A DNA stretch of 64,000 nt from Rhytidiadelphus loreus (Eukaryota; Streptophyta; Bryopsida; Hypnales; Hylocomiaceae), in the NCBI GenBank assembly GCA_947034895.1, contig OX344763.1:29077025-29141024 (forward strand), written 5' to 3'. Below the pieces are notes generated by a model. The model saw nothing but the letters and a program-made list of their open reading frames with translations, did no database searches and was not told where the DNA came from. Both the position numbers and the translations under genes were made by a program. Below are positions 9,747-21,433 of this stretch, piece after piece. Within the stretch, counting starts at the first letter, position 1. Each line of letters starts with the position of its first letter.

Positions 9747-12700
9747 TTGCACCGATGGGGTAGAGACGAGAGATCTTCCTCAGCTGCTGGCACCATTGAC
9801 ATGTATCGTGGTGGCCCAATGCCGGTAGGTACTACTGAGCCCCCACCAACATCCTCCTCTTCACAGCAGATGCTTCAGCCATTCCACAGCACGTGTACGA
9901 CTTCAATGAAGATGCAAGATGCAATTATGTGCCATCCAGCCTTGGGTAATTACAACACAACTACGAATACTAGTCTCATGTCCAGTCGTAAAGAACTTGG
10001 AATTCTGGAGCCTGGGAGACCGAATTTTCATGAAATCCCGAACGTGGAGACGAAGCGAAAATGGACCTCGGACAGTAGTACTCTTGACCATTCCCAGCTC
10101 TGGTTGAGAAGAGACCAGGACCTGGCTCCCAAGCTGTCCCCCTCGATTCCTGTGGCTCCTCCCAAAACCACTGATGCTCGGAGCAAACAGTTTATATTGT
10201 CACGGTTGTTTCAGGAGATTTCCCAAGCGGAGTCGAGTCGACAGTGGGTAGACGTGCATGACAAGGTTCATCCAGATGGTAATTTGCAAGGAAGGCATGC
10301 ATCTGGTTTCAGGCATGATGGAAATGCTTCGGCATCGCCTTCGGATCATGCGATGTCTGAGGATCATGCGCCTGAGTTGGAGCTCAGGCAGGCCAGGTCT
10401 CCGGATGTGGATGAGCTCAAGCGGACGGGGTCGATGTCCAGCGAGGATGTGGTGGACGTGGAGTCGGTAAGAAGTGGAAGAGGGAGGTCGCAGTCACGGA
10501 ATAACAATAACAAGAATTTTACAGTGTCGAAGAATTTAGTTTCGGAGCGGAAGAGGCGGAAGAAATTGAACGATGGACTCTACTCTTTGAGAGCATTGGT
10601 GCCCAAAATTAGTAAGGTAAGATCTGTTTTACTCTGCACTGATTACGTTTTAAGCGCTGGAAGCACGGCTTTTGTGATAAACTAGAATTTCATGCTTTGG
10701 ATATGTGCATAAGTGGCGTGATGTTTACTGCATTCGTACGACATTGAAATCTTCGCATTGTAACACTGATCGCCCGTAATGCACACGCACATACAATTTT
10801 AAGGTGACTGTCCATTAAGTGTCCTAAGCTCTTATCTGGAATTCGGAGACCTTTCACACTTCACATTAGTAGAAACATGGTCAGTGTAGACTGAACTTTT
10901 AAGACCCACACTGGTTCAAATTCATTCGACCCAGTGTGGGTCTTAAAGTTGAGTTCGTGTTGACCATGTTTCTACTAGTGCCATTATATCTTTTTTTCAG
11001 TCATTTTTTCTAGAACAGACAAGTAGAAGGCTAGAAGGCACATCGAATTAGTCATGAATTTTTTAAGTTGGAATTAGGGGTATTCTTAAAGGGTCTCCTT
11101 CCTGAAGTATCCATCAATGAAATATATATATATATATATTTTGAAAACTCCAATGATGTATGTACCCATGTGTTAGAGGACACTTTTAGACCGAGGTTGT
11201 TTCATCTAACCCCAATTGACCCGGTTACCCCATATGCTTAGGAGCTTGGAAGGAAAGTCTTGGGGGTAATTGTACACGTGTTTAGTTGTTTCACAAATGC
11301 TTTTCTAGGGACCAAATACCTTCAAACAATCATTGGAAATGGTTATATCTCATAGTGTTCTCCTTGTTTAGCATAAACATTATGGTGTGTTTCCTCTCAA
11401 ACCCTTAGTTGAGTATGATTCCACAATATCTAGCCTTTGAGGTTATGTTTTGTAACATGAAAGTACAACCTTGCCATAAGGAGAGGAACCCTTGCCACTC
11501 CCATGACTTGGGCATCTTAAACTCATATAACAAGGCTCCACTTTATGTAATCCATAATTGGTAGGGTTCATGTTTTTTTCACATCATTGAATTATAACTT
11601 TGAGAGCTAGTAGAATAATACTCAATGAAATCCATAGGGGTATAGAAACTTATTTAGGATTAAGAGTTTGCTTGTTGGTTTGTTATGGTTTAGTCTTCCA
11701 AGGTCCCCTTTGACCTTAGGTAAATCAACAATTATCGTTTGGCTTGATTACTAGACTGTTGAGGAAGCAACGAATTTTCAATAGTGCATGTGAACCTTCC
11801 CAAGTGACACTAGACCATCATTTCTATGTTTGCTATTGTGAATTATCATGAATTGAATCTACATATGAGTCCAGTTCAAGTAAAAAATATTGATGTAAGA
11901 GTGTAACTTGCCACCCAATCCACGAAAGAGAGATGTTGAGAGATATCGAGTCATATGTTCAACTCAACTATATACCTTCACCCACTAAGCTTCTTAACGT
12001 ACAATTGAACTATATAATATAAAATAGGTGTATTGTGCCCTTACAAATACTACATCTTACCACTACCTATCTTCTACAATACTATGTCTGAAGGTTTGAT
12101 TCGACCCTCAAGTTCCAAAATTGAATTTCCATGTCAAATTCTCCAGGGTCCATGTCACCTCATACCAATCACAAAATGATATGTGGCACTTTTTCAAAAA
12201 CTAAAATTACTTCATTTATGCCAAATCTGACCTTCATGCAAGGCACTCCAACTATTCCAAAGTCCATAGATTGTAGGATAATCAAATTACCATGAAATAA
12301 TAATGTCAATTTTGCTAAATTGGTGATATTCCCTCACTTTGACACCGTGCAAACCTGAAACCATACCTGTCCTATTTTGTGACCTGAAATTAGACCTTTG
12401 TGAAGATATAGGTCACAATTTTTGGTTTGTGGAATATATCGCCAATTTAATGAAATTGACGTTTAATTCATTTCAACCCATTTCAGAGAGTCATGAAGAG
12501 ATCCTTTAAGTTCACTATTATCACCAGGAAGAGTTCCTTCCAACTTCAAGTGCTTGTCGATCGACATACACAGTACGTACTAAACCATCCCTCCGTGCCT
12601 CGGCTCCCTGTGCAGATGGACAAAGCCTCCATCGTGGGAGACGCCATCGAGCACGTGAAAGAGCTCCAGCAGCAGATCGAGGACATTGAGTTGGAGATTG

Positions 12701-15150
12701 CGGAAATGGAGAGCGAGTGTCCTACGAGTCAGACGAATTTGGCTGTGAAGGAAGAGTCCGGTGCGTCGAGATTCTCACAATCGGAAGACCAGCAGCATGG
12801 AGCTGCTTCCGCTGCAATGGTTTGTGAAGGTGGAGAGGGAGCTAGCGGGGACACGGTGCCCGCCACGGAGAACGCCACGGAGAACGTCGCCACGCTTGCT
12901 TCGACGACGGATGATGCGGTCTCGTTAGGGGATGCGCAAAGTTTGTCTGTGGGGATGGATCAGAAGCTGATTCTCAAGGTGAGTGTACCGGGAACCCTAG
13001 TGCTCAGGATGCTAAGGAAGGGATACACAGAATCGACAGCACTGAGCTTTGTGCCTATCACACACAGAACTTTCTGATCTTATTATCTTACCACCCACTG
13101 TTCCAACTTGCCAACTTGTTCGTTATGACACACAGAACTATCTAATCTTCTAATCTTATCACCTAGAGTCCTGACTTTTTCAATATGACGTAGTTTAAAT
13201 GTGTAACAAGTGTGATGGAGTGGATGATAGTGTGACCACCGTGCAAGAGGATTGGAAATGACATTTTAGAGGTGATAGTAAGGTAACTATGTCTAAAATC
13301 AACTCAACTCATAGCACTGTGAGCGAGCACAAGAAAATGATGAACTTTTAGCACTTAGCTTAGTGCTTGTTATACTCAAAACTTTCTAATCTTATGATCT
13401 CACCACTAGGAGTCTCAACTTGTTCATTATGACATAGTTTTGATGTGGAACAAGTTTTTTGGAGACAACTATGCAAGGTGTTTAGAAATGACATTTTAGA
13501 GAAAGTCATAGTATTGTAGCTATACCTAAATCCAACCCTATTAGTTTTGAGAAAGTATGAGAAAATGGTGAAGAACTATTGCACATTGGTAAATGCTTAT
13601 GAAACAAAATGCAAGTGGTTTCAAAGGTGAAGTTTGTAGGAGTTCTTAAGTATAATCTAGATGAAAGTAAATGGATTTGATGCTCACTAAGAAAGATATG
13701 TTATAGTATGAAAATGTCGCACTAGGTTAAGTTGATCAAAACTTTACAAAGAATTATCTATGTATAAAGTGGCCACTTCTTGAATACCATTTTGGGACCC
13801 ATTTGTAACCAAATAAGTATGGTCTTATCTATATAGTCTAATAAGAAAAAGTTAACATTTAAATTAAATTTGCATCATTCACTCATAGTTTCTAGGAAAG
13901 TATCTTGTACAAAATCAAGTAAAATCTGCCAAGTAACCCTTGGAATTTAGCTTTTTCATTTAAAGATGTAGAGACCTCCCATCTATTAGGAGGATACAAG
14001 GAGATTCCTACATCTTTACTTAGTCTCAATAAAATGGTCCTCATTAAATCTGATTTTGTCCAATTTTACTCACATATTGCTTGATCATACAATCATAATA
14101 TTGCTCAATCATATGATCATAATATTGCTTGATCATACGATCATAATATTGCTTGATCATACGATCATAATATTGCTTGATCATAGGATCATAATATTGC
14201 TTGATCATAGGATCATAAAGGAACAATGTGTTGTAACTTTCCAGAAGTTTCAACTCCGTTGTAGATCAGAATTTTATCCCTTTGATTGAGTTTGGGTGCA
14301 ACTCAATCTCAATTATATGACCAACTGCATGACCTTCGACCTTGTTTCACAAAGCACATGACCCTTTTATTAATATTGCCTTGGAAGTCTTGCAGACGGA
14401 AGTATCCAAACTGGAAGATCGAACGTATCAGCTTCAAATCTCCTGCCAAAAAAGACCCGGAGTTCTTGTGCAGTTAACGAAAGCCTTGGAATCGATGGAC
14501 ATGGACGTCCTGAATGCTTACCACACATCCTTTCAAGAAAGCATTCTCAACACTTTTATCGTTGAGGTACCCGAACAGCTTACATTCCTTCGTACAATTG
14601 TGTGTGTAACCTCAAAGTGTAAATCTACAAATGTGTATTGCTGCTGTCACTGACATCCATTCCGTCCATTCCGTCGGGCTGGATCCGTCAGGATCTTGGA
14701 GGTCATGTTTTGTAATTTTGTGCACTTCAATCTTAGCAGTACCCTAATATCGTCTAAATCGGATTCTTTATTAGGTTGGAAATTCAATGAAGGAGGGCTA
14801 GTATTCTGGGTTTCTAATCCTCGTTGTCTCAATCGTTTGAGGCTACCAAATTAGTTTCAGAACCCTGCATGGCCAAGGATTTATCACACTGTCTGTCTGA
14901 CCTAGCTCCAAGTCAAAATATAGCGGAAGTTAGACATCTTTCAGTCTTGATATGCAGACTGTGATGTTGAATTTGGGTTCCGTTTGAAGCCCCGGACACG
15001 TTTGTAAGAATATTAGAGAAACTCAAGGTTGATCCAACTGTGGGTACATGTCTTTTGCAGATGAGAAACTTGGATATGAGGGAAGCCGAAGATGTGAGAA
15101 GTACGTTATTGGATGTTGTTGCTCAACATGGGCTTGCAGCACAATCTTGA
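9747..15150 (+). CDS. bHLH transcription factor with C-terminal ACT-like domain (AMS/bHLH90-like)
   Basis: Coding exons 9747-10616, 12616-12978, 14396-14566 and 15061-15150 all join in phase 0 at GT-AG introns and give about 497 aa. The bHLH spans about residues 262-312: a basic stretch with ERKRRKKLN, first helix DGLYSLRALVPKISK, then helix 2 starting MDKASIVGDAIEHVKELQQQ across the intron. That intron position (ISK|MDK) is common in plant bHLH genes. An acidic and Ser/Ala-rich linker leads to an ACT-like domain from about residue 412, with CQKRPGVLVQLTKALES and HTSFQESILNTF, ending MREAEDVRSTLLDVVAQHGL. The family (AMS, bHLH90 and relatives) are nuclear E-box binders, often in tapetum or sporogenous programmes, dimerising through bHLH and ACT. 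I see no N-terminal bHLH-MYC_N domain, so either the gene lacks it or further exons lie upstream. The start is uncertain: ATG 9747 opens the frame and ATG 9801 is an alternative. Intron 1 (2.0 kb) and intron 2 (1.4 kb) hold repeats. Confidence 0.88.
10862..10980. mobile_element. about 119 bp hairpin MITE in bHLH intron 1
   Basis: Two arms of roughly 50 bases pair almost completely around a short AT-rich loop. The outer ends resemble CACTAGTAGAAAC on both sides (the left end has small changes), a terminus seen in CACTA-type elements. Target duplication is not evident. The folded RNA would be a near-perfect hairpin inside the pre-mRNA. Confidence 0.7.
13128..13640 (+). repeat. diverged tandem duplication of about 250 bp in bHLH intron 2
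   Basis: Blocks such as CTAATCTTATCACC, TTCAATATGACGTAGTTT and GGAAATGACATTTTAGAG in the first unit recur in the same order in the second, starting near 13377 (CTAATCTTATGATCTCACC, TTCATTATGACATAGTTT, AGAAATGACATTTTAGAG). The units have diverged by substitutions and small indels. It is non-coding and lies between the linker exon and the ACT-domain exon. Confidence 0.7.
14077..14220 (+). repeat. 24 bp minisatellite, six units, in bHLH intron 2
   Basis: Six head-to-tail copies of a 24 bp unit that starts TTGCTTGATCATACGATCAT and continues AATA. Variation falls mainly in the middle (ACAATC, ATGATC, ACGATC, AGGATC). The unit contains TGATCAT palindromes, and its length is a multiple of three, so both strands read as open repeat peptides. 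These are not taken as genes. The array sits about 175 bp upstream of the ACT-domain exon. Confidence 0.95.
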
Positions 15151-15211
15151 GTTATGCCTTTTGTTCATTTTTTCAGCTCATGCAGTTAGTCATAATTGAG
15201 ATTGAGATTAA

Positions 15212-15288
15212 CCCTTTCACGCCCAAGCTACTTATTAACTACGGTTGTTGGAGGAAGTAAAATTCCAACAGCCCTGGCCGTGAAAGGG
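15212..15288. mobile_element. 77 bp TTAA-flanked mini-element just 3' of the bHLH gene
   Basis: TTAA is at 15208-15211 and 15289-15292. The ends CCCTTTCACGCC and, reverse-complemented, CCCTTTCACGGCC are nearly perfect inverted repeats. Inside is a short unrelated spacer. It starts 61 bp after the bHLH stop codon, so it may be within the 3' UTR, where it would form a stem. The TTAA plus CCC terminus matches the piggyBac-like group in this window. Confidence 0.7.
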
Positions 15289-15293
15289 TTAAT

Positions 15294-17431
15294 GCAATCG
15301 ACAGGCTTTGGGATTCATGTCAGATTTCAGTGCCTTTGCTCAACACGGTATGCACCCCCATGTGCTTTCGTGTACTGTACATATATCAAATTTATGATTC
15401 ATGGTCTTTAAACCCTTCAATTCTTCAACTATTTAAGTTGTGGGTTTTGAAGTTTTGGTCAACTGTTGTGGTTTGATTTTTGGCTTGTTTGTGGATGTAA
15501 ATTTAAATTTTTGGGTGGGTTTATTAGATATGAATCAAGGATCTGATTTGTGGGTTTGGGTGAGTTTGGATATGATTTGTTGAGTGTTGTGGCCTCAAAG
15601 TGTCCATTTTGTATATGGATGCCTACTGCTTTACATATTTTACATATTCTATAGAAGATAGAATCAACCTTGTAACATTCCTTTAAGAACTTCCATAGAG
15701 AACTTTGGTGATAACCAAGGATTATTATATTGTTGAAGGAAAAATGGAGGACCTTTTTTTATTAGATGAGGTGAGATATAAGATTTTGGCAAAAAATTGG
15801 AAGACCTTTGTCAATTAGACGAGCAATTAGATCATTAGATGAGCTGGAGAGACAAAAGATTTTGGCAAAGAAGGTGGAAGTAGTAGAGAAGGTAGAGAAG
15901 AAGGAAAATGGGACACACAAAGCAATTAAGAGACTACACATTGAGCTAGGACAAAGCTAAAGACTAAGAAAGCATTGGAGGAACTTCCAATTACAATTGA
16001 AAGCATTTGAGTATGGAAAGGACATCTACAATTATTGAAAAGCTACCAATATTGTAGACTCTTCTATGATTGTTGAGGTTGAGTTGTCACAAACATCTTG
16101 GGGGCATTTTGGAACCTTGAAAAGACGAATCTAATTTGTATACCGAGACTAGGGAGATGATTTTGGGAATAAACTGAATCAATGCTTTCATTTCATGAAG
16201 GGTGCTTGTTTCTTCACAAAACAGGGCTTTGAAGGGGCTTCTTGATAATGTTTACGTAATAGGAATGAACATTATCAAGAGTACAATTTCAACTCAAGAA
16301 TGTTGCAAAGGATGTTAAGTGTCTAATGAATGATTTTTAGAAAAATTGTAGAAACAAAGAATGCACCCTAATCATATAGGAATCTCATTATTTTTAGTTT
16401 GACTAACTTGGAGATAGGACTCATCCTTCAACGATTAAAAGTCTATGAGTCACCTCCAACTTTCTTCCTCTTTATGTTTCTTTCACAACTCAATCTCACA
16501 ATGCCACCTCTCCAAACATTGTCAACACAACTTACACTTCAATGACTGTCAATTGTATAGAGAATCATGCAACTTCAACTAATGAAGCAAAATCTACAAA
16601 AGTGGGATAATTGGAAATTGGAAAAGGTGATACATCTCTACATGGCAAGGTTAAAGAATGACCAAGGTTGAGGGCTACTAGTTGGTATAGGGAATTTGAA
16701 CAAATTGTTCAATTGAAGCATTTGAAAGGTAGAATTTCCATTTGTGTTATAGGGTGAGAAATACTTTGGACATGTTTTTTAGGATCTTTTTTTAAACTTT
16801 GCAATTGGGACTACACTTTCAAATGAACTATAAGTTAATTTTATAGCCAATTTAGATTATCCAAACTAAATAAAACTCTTCATAGCCACTTTACATTAGT
16901 GATCAAAGTATATTTAGCCATTTGTGATTGGAGGAGAAGAAGGGGTTGATCCCAGTTCACTTTACATGAGGTTTATTATGAAGTGAACTTGGACTAGCTC
17001 TTCTTTACAATGCTCCAAATGCTTTGGTTACAAACTTGGCCATTGGTGTAAAGAAGCCCTAAGTTTCCAAAATTTATGTTTTACTTTGAAGTATTCTTTT
17101 AGAATTCTATAATATGGTTTTCAATGTTGTTACAAGTAGAACCTCTTTTACTGCATATCCTCTTTGTGCATAACTCTTAGTAATGGAGTTTGTAGGTGGG
17201 TCCAATTTGAAGGACATTTTCTAAAAATTAGTGTTGAAAATTGACATCTGTTAGGTGACCATTCATTACATTTATTTGACATGTATAAACCTCTCTTAGT
17301 ACATAGTGCCAACACCATGCACTAAGAGAAGTTCTACCTATAGTTTTTTTCAAAAATTTAGAGATATTGATAATTTAAAGGTAAAATAAGTACATATGCA
17401 ATTTATAGGAAGACCTACTTTTGATTCATAA
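15294..17431. other. intergenic spacer; possible gag-like scrap near 17010-17060
   Basis: Mostly AT-rich with no intact frame. Around 17010-17060 the plus strand can be read as a Cys/His cluster (CSKCFGYKLGHWCKEA) that vaguely recalls a retroelement zinc knuckle, but the spacing is wrong and the surrounding frame is short. I call no gene. Confidence 0.4.
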
Positions 17432-18372
17432 CACTAGAAGAAAATGAGGGTTTTTGCAACTACAGTATGCAACTCATTTTGTAGTTGCATAGGACGTTTG
17501 CAACTAGGTGACAATGTAGAGTCTGTAGTTGCAGTGGACAAGTCGCATTAGTTGCAGTCTAGTTGCAAGGTTTTTTGTCATCCGACACCATACAAAGAAC
17601 TTCATCCTTGTGTGCAACTTGTTTGCAACTTGTAGATTTGTAAATTTTAAAATATAAATCTCAATGATTTGTAGATTTCAAATTTTCAGATCTACCTCTT
17701 TTCTAGATTTTAGAATTTCAGAACTACCTTTTTCTTAGATTTTTGAATTTCAAATCTACCTTTTTTTAGATTTCAAAATTTCAAATCTACCCTCTTCCTA
17801 GATTTCAAAATTTCAGATCTACCTTCTTCTTAGATTTCAAAATTCAATTTCCTAGATTATAAAATTTCTTGAATTTTAATTATTTTTTAAATTCTTATAT
17901 ACAAAATCTACAAATTGTAGAAACCCACAAATTATAGAAATCTTAGAATTCTATCAAAAGAATTCATTACATAAGACTATAACAACTTACAAGTCTTATA
18001 TGTTCAATCTAATGGTACTCTTTACAATTGATATGGGTCAATTGATATAACACGAATGGGAATGAACTTTGAAAGCAACTAGGAAACAACTAGAGTGCAA
18101 CTAAGAAACAACTAGCGTACAACTAGGAAACAACTATGGTCATTTTACAGTTGCATAATAGTTGCATAGGACACTAGTTGTTTCCTAGTCTTTTTTTGCA
18201 ACTACAGAATGACTACTTTGCAACTAAAACAATGAATGAATGTTGTAAAACAATGACACAAAACAACTACATTAGATTTGGTGCAAATAGAGAGGAAACT
18301 AGTTGCATGACAGTTGCATAGGGCACTAGTTGCATAGTAGTTGGTTGTGCCGGACGTGTTTTTCTTCTAGTG
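17432..18372. mobile_element. 941 bp non-autonomous CACTA transposon
   Basis: The termini are CACTAGAAGAAAA at the left and its complement, TTTTTCTTCTAGTG, at the right. The flanks carry a 3 bp duplication TAA (17429-17431 and 18373-18375), as expected for CACTA/EnSpm. Both subterminal zones are packed with GTTGCA/TGCAAC and CAACTA motifs, in the way CACTA elements carry transposase-binding repeats. The middle holds a tandem array. There is no transposase frame, so it depends on an autonomous partner. Confidence 0.92.
17655..17880 (+). repeat. tandem array of about 42-45 bp units inside the CACTA element
   Basis: Repeated blocks of the form AGATTTCAAAATTTCAGATC followed by TACC and a T/C-rich run recur five or so times with substitutions and small length changes. 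The array is internal to the CACTA element and non-coding. Confidence 0.75.
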
Positions 18373-18734
18373 TAAGAAGGCCTATCTTCAATCACATGCT
18401 TGTATCTATTTAATTATATGGTGATATTATCCAAAATATTTGTTCATAATCTTTTGAAAATTTCAAGAAATTGAATGGGGAGGTTTTTCTATGATTAATT
18501 TACATAATCTAGGATCACTAATAAGACTCATTTTGGATTGTTTGCATTCTTTAAAGCACCAATGTATCATAGTTGGAGCGAGAGTTGGAGGGCAAGACCA
18601 CTGGAAAACAATTCCACTTGAAGTGGAATTTTCTTTACAATAAGAAATGTTCATTATATTAGAGGGAAATTGGGGTTTATTGTTTGCTTTAGTATCTATT
18701 ATATATTGGAGAGCGTAGGTAGGTTGACTATCTA

Positions 18735-21126
18735 CACTAAAAAGGGTATTTAGTGTTGGCAACACTATTTGCGAACCATGACACTAAATATCATTTACCC
18801 TACTAAAGTAAGTAACACTAAATGTAATTTCTAACACTAAAAGTACTCTATGGTAAATCTGAAATATGAAGAGGTTTACATTTAGTATTAGAAGGTAAAA
18901 AAAGAATTTGGAAAGAAAAAGATTAAAGACAAGAAAAATGATGAAAGGAGTAGAAAATGTGGAAAACATGTGCAATAAAAGAAGTCTTTGAACATCAAAT
19001 AAGGGGAAAAAAAAAATAATATTTAGAGCCAAAAAAAATACAGATTTCATACTTGGGCTGGAACTTGTTGTCCATGGAAGTATGGTTCATGCTTGGCTAT
19101 AATTTCCCGCAAATGTGGAAAAAGTTGATTGACACTCCAAGTGCCATCAACACCCAAAGTCATACCTGATCTAATCATAGCTTTCCTAGCATATGACAAA
19201 TTATCACAATCTACCTCTTTGTTCACATCCTCAATGCTATCTGCAGTCAGTTGTAGGAAAAAAAAAATTCCTGAATTTGTGAGTTTTCCTGACCACTACC
19301 TATCAATCTGAGGAGTATTTTGCCAAGCATTGGCTGCAATGAGCTCGGCCTTTTTTGCTTCCCATCGCTTGGTTCAAGCATCCTTGACCTTGGAAATGAT
19401 GAATGTATCCGCCGGTTGACACAAATGTGTAGAACAAGGTGGCAAATACCTAAGAGTGGCCTATTTTGCTTCCAAAACAGTTGATAATGTTGGGGTTATA
19501 CTATAACCTGTACAATTGTCAACCCAAATGACTTTTGTATGGCCATGAACATCAGCTTGGAAGGCTCGGGGTTCAGCAAAAAATTCAGCAAAAAGTTTTT
19601 GGTCCATCCAGCCCTTAGGCCTAGATCTGTAACATACTTCTGGAATATTGTCTTCCAAGCCCCGAATAGGGTAATTGCTGTTAGAATTGGTAAAAATCAG
19701 CATAGAGGCTTCAATCATTGATCTACGCCCCCCGGAAATTCTAATGACCATGGTCATAGAATCTCCCCCTGAAACCACTTCGGCATACTTAACACTCATG
19801 TCTCCTCTAAATCCCAATGTTCGACCATTGTCTAAATTTACAATAAAATGAGTTTTGTCAATGTTTTCCATGAGATTTTCATCAAAAACACTGGCTTGGA
19901 ACCCTCTTTGTAGCACACCAAGATGGTAAGTTGTTCCCCTCAATTTGTAGTTCCTTCTTAGGACTACAAGACAAACGTCCCCTTTGTGACAACAAAACAA
20001 TGTTGTGCACATGCATAAATTGTTGAACCCAACTTATGGTCAACTTGGCCGTGAGTAGGACATTGTCCTTTGGATCACGAAATTCGGTTGTATATGGAGA
20101 GGTAGGATCTAATAAGATGGTCATAGCTAGCTCAATGAGTAATTTGGATGAAAATTTGACCCTAGCCTTTCTAAATTTGTCAAATGCATCCAAAAGTATA
20201 GGGTAGATCCAAAGTACCCATTTAGCTCGCTTGGACCCTCAACCGAGAGTTGACTTTGTGCAGAGTTGTTTTCGCCTACCATCCCAGCTCCGACTGCATG
20301 AAATTGGTGGAGATGTGTTGTCCGCCTCTCCTTCATTGCAAAATTGTTGACGTTGAACCCACCACCGGGAAGCCCGAATAAGGTTGGCACTCCTTTGAGC
20401 TCGAAAATGCTCGGGAAATGTATTGATTGTGCGAATGTAGAGCCCAGAAAAGCCGTGCACAAGTTCATCTTGAACCATCCAAGTGATGATGCGTTTGTGA
20501 ATAGCAATTGTAGAAACTTGTTGTAAGCGTTGGGGTGTGGAATTGCTCGATGGGGCGTCGGCCATGGCGGATTCCTAAAATGGGAAGCAAAAGATCAACA
20601 AAAATGTCGACAGGTCGCTAGGAAGATGAGTAAAAAAAAAAAGTCGACAGATCAATGAATAAGGGAAAACAAACCTGGATGAAGCCGAAATTGCTACAAC
20701 AAGGAGCGATGGAGCAAGCGGGAGCAGGAATAGGCGGGAGATTCAAACCATTCACGGGAGGCAGGAATGCGGGAGTATAAACCACCACCACCACCCAAAA
20801 AAAAAAATTCACTCACTCAAGGAATTCTAAGTGCAGAGAAGCAGGATAGCAACAGAGGAGAAGAAGCCAAGTTGTAGGTAAGGTAACCAAGTCGGAATGA
20901 AAGAGAGGCCCAAAAGGCAACATACAAGGTAAGGTTGCAGAAGTAGATTGCAAAGGAAGTCCAGGGAAGAAGTCCAATGAAGGAGATGACAAAAGTGAAG
21001 ACAACACAAAGGCGGCACATTGAAGTTTAGCACTACACTAATCGTCCTAAAATTGACATTTAGTGTAGGGTCAAGTAGGGTGATAATTACACTAAATGTA
21101 ATCCAACACTAATACCCTTTTTAGTG
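18735..21126. mobile_element. 2.4 kb Tc1/mariner-pogo-like DNA transposon with TA target site
   Basis: The left terminus CACTAAAAAGGGTATTTAGT and the reverse complement of the right terminus, CACTAAAAAGGGTATTAGTG, are inverted repeats of about 25 bp. TA flanks the element on both sides (18733-18734 and 21127-21128). Subterminal copies of ACACTAAATGTAAT occur at both ends. A broken DDE-type transposase lies inside on the minus strand (19047-20565). The termini spell CACTA, but the transposase type and TA flanks fit the pogo/Tc1 side rather than the CACTA superfamily. A 3 bp duplication reading cannot be fully excluded. Confidence 0.8.
19047..20565 (-). pseudogene. broken DDE-superfamily (DDE_1/pogo-like) transposase
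   Basis: Read on the minus strand, the frame starts near 20565 (MADAPSSNSTPQ), has a helix-rich N-terminal part, and continues in other frames to about 19460. The core from 20012 carries NIDKTHFIVNLDNGRTLGF, then SGGDSMTMVIRISGG, then RSRPKGWMDQKLFAEFF and IWVDNCTGY. After a TAG it goes on with LPPCSTHLCQPADTF and ends near VNQLFPHLREIIAKHEPYF. The aspartates in VNLDN, WVDN and QPAD are candidates for the catalytic triad. Lesions seen are frame changes around 19960-20240, an in-frame TAG near 19459 and a TGA near 19367, so it is inactive. It belongs to the transposon 18735-21126. The family assignment is from motif memory. Confidence 0.78.
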
Positions 21127-21332
21127 TAGTGAAAAGATGCGGACACCTTGTTTTTCTCCTCCCTTATTGCCTAAAAAATTTTCCACCATCAAATGGGAAA
21201 TGGAAGAAAGTGTGAAAGTACCCAGGTTGCCATGGATCTTCTAGAAAAACTAAAGCCATTGATGTTTCTAGATATGGATATAGATACGAATATAGAATAC
21301 AAATATAGAATACAAGATATGGATATGAAAAT

Positions 21333-21382
21333 CTTGGGGGTGGGAGTAGTGTACTTAGAGTGTCTATTAGAAACCACGTGTG

Positions 21383-21433
<51 letters not shown>

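Noticed and set aside
14077..14220. Regular 24 bp repeats resembling a CRISPR array
   Set aside because: The units are contiguous without unique spacers and lie in an intron of a plant gene. It is a minisatellite.
17000..17065. Possible retroelement zinc knuckle
   Set aside because: The Cys/His spacing does not match CX2CX4HX4C and no gag, reverse transcriptase or LTR is found nearby.
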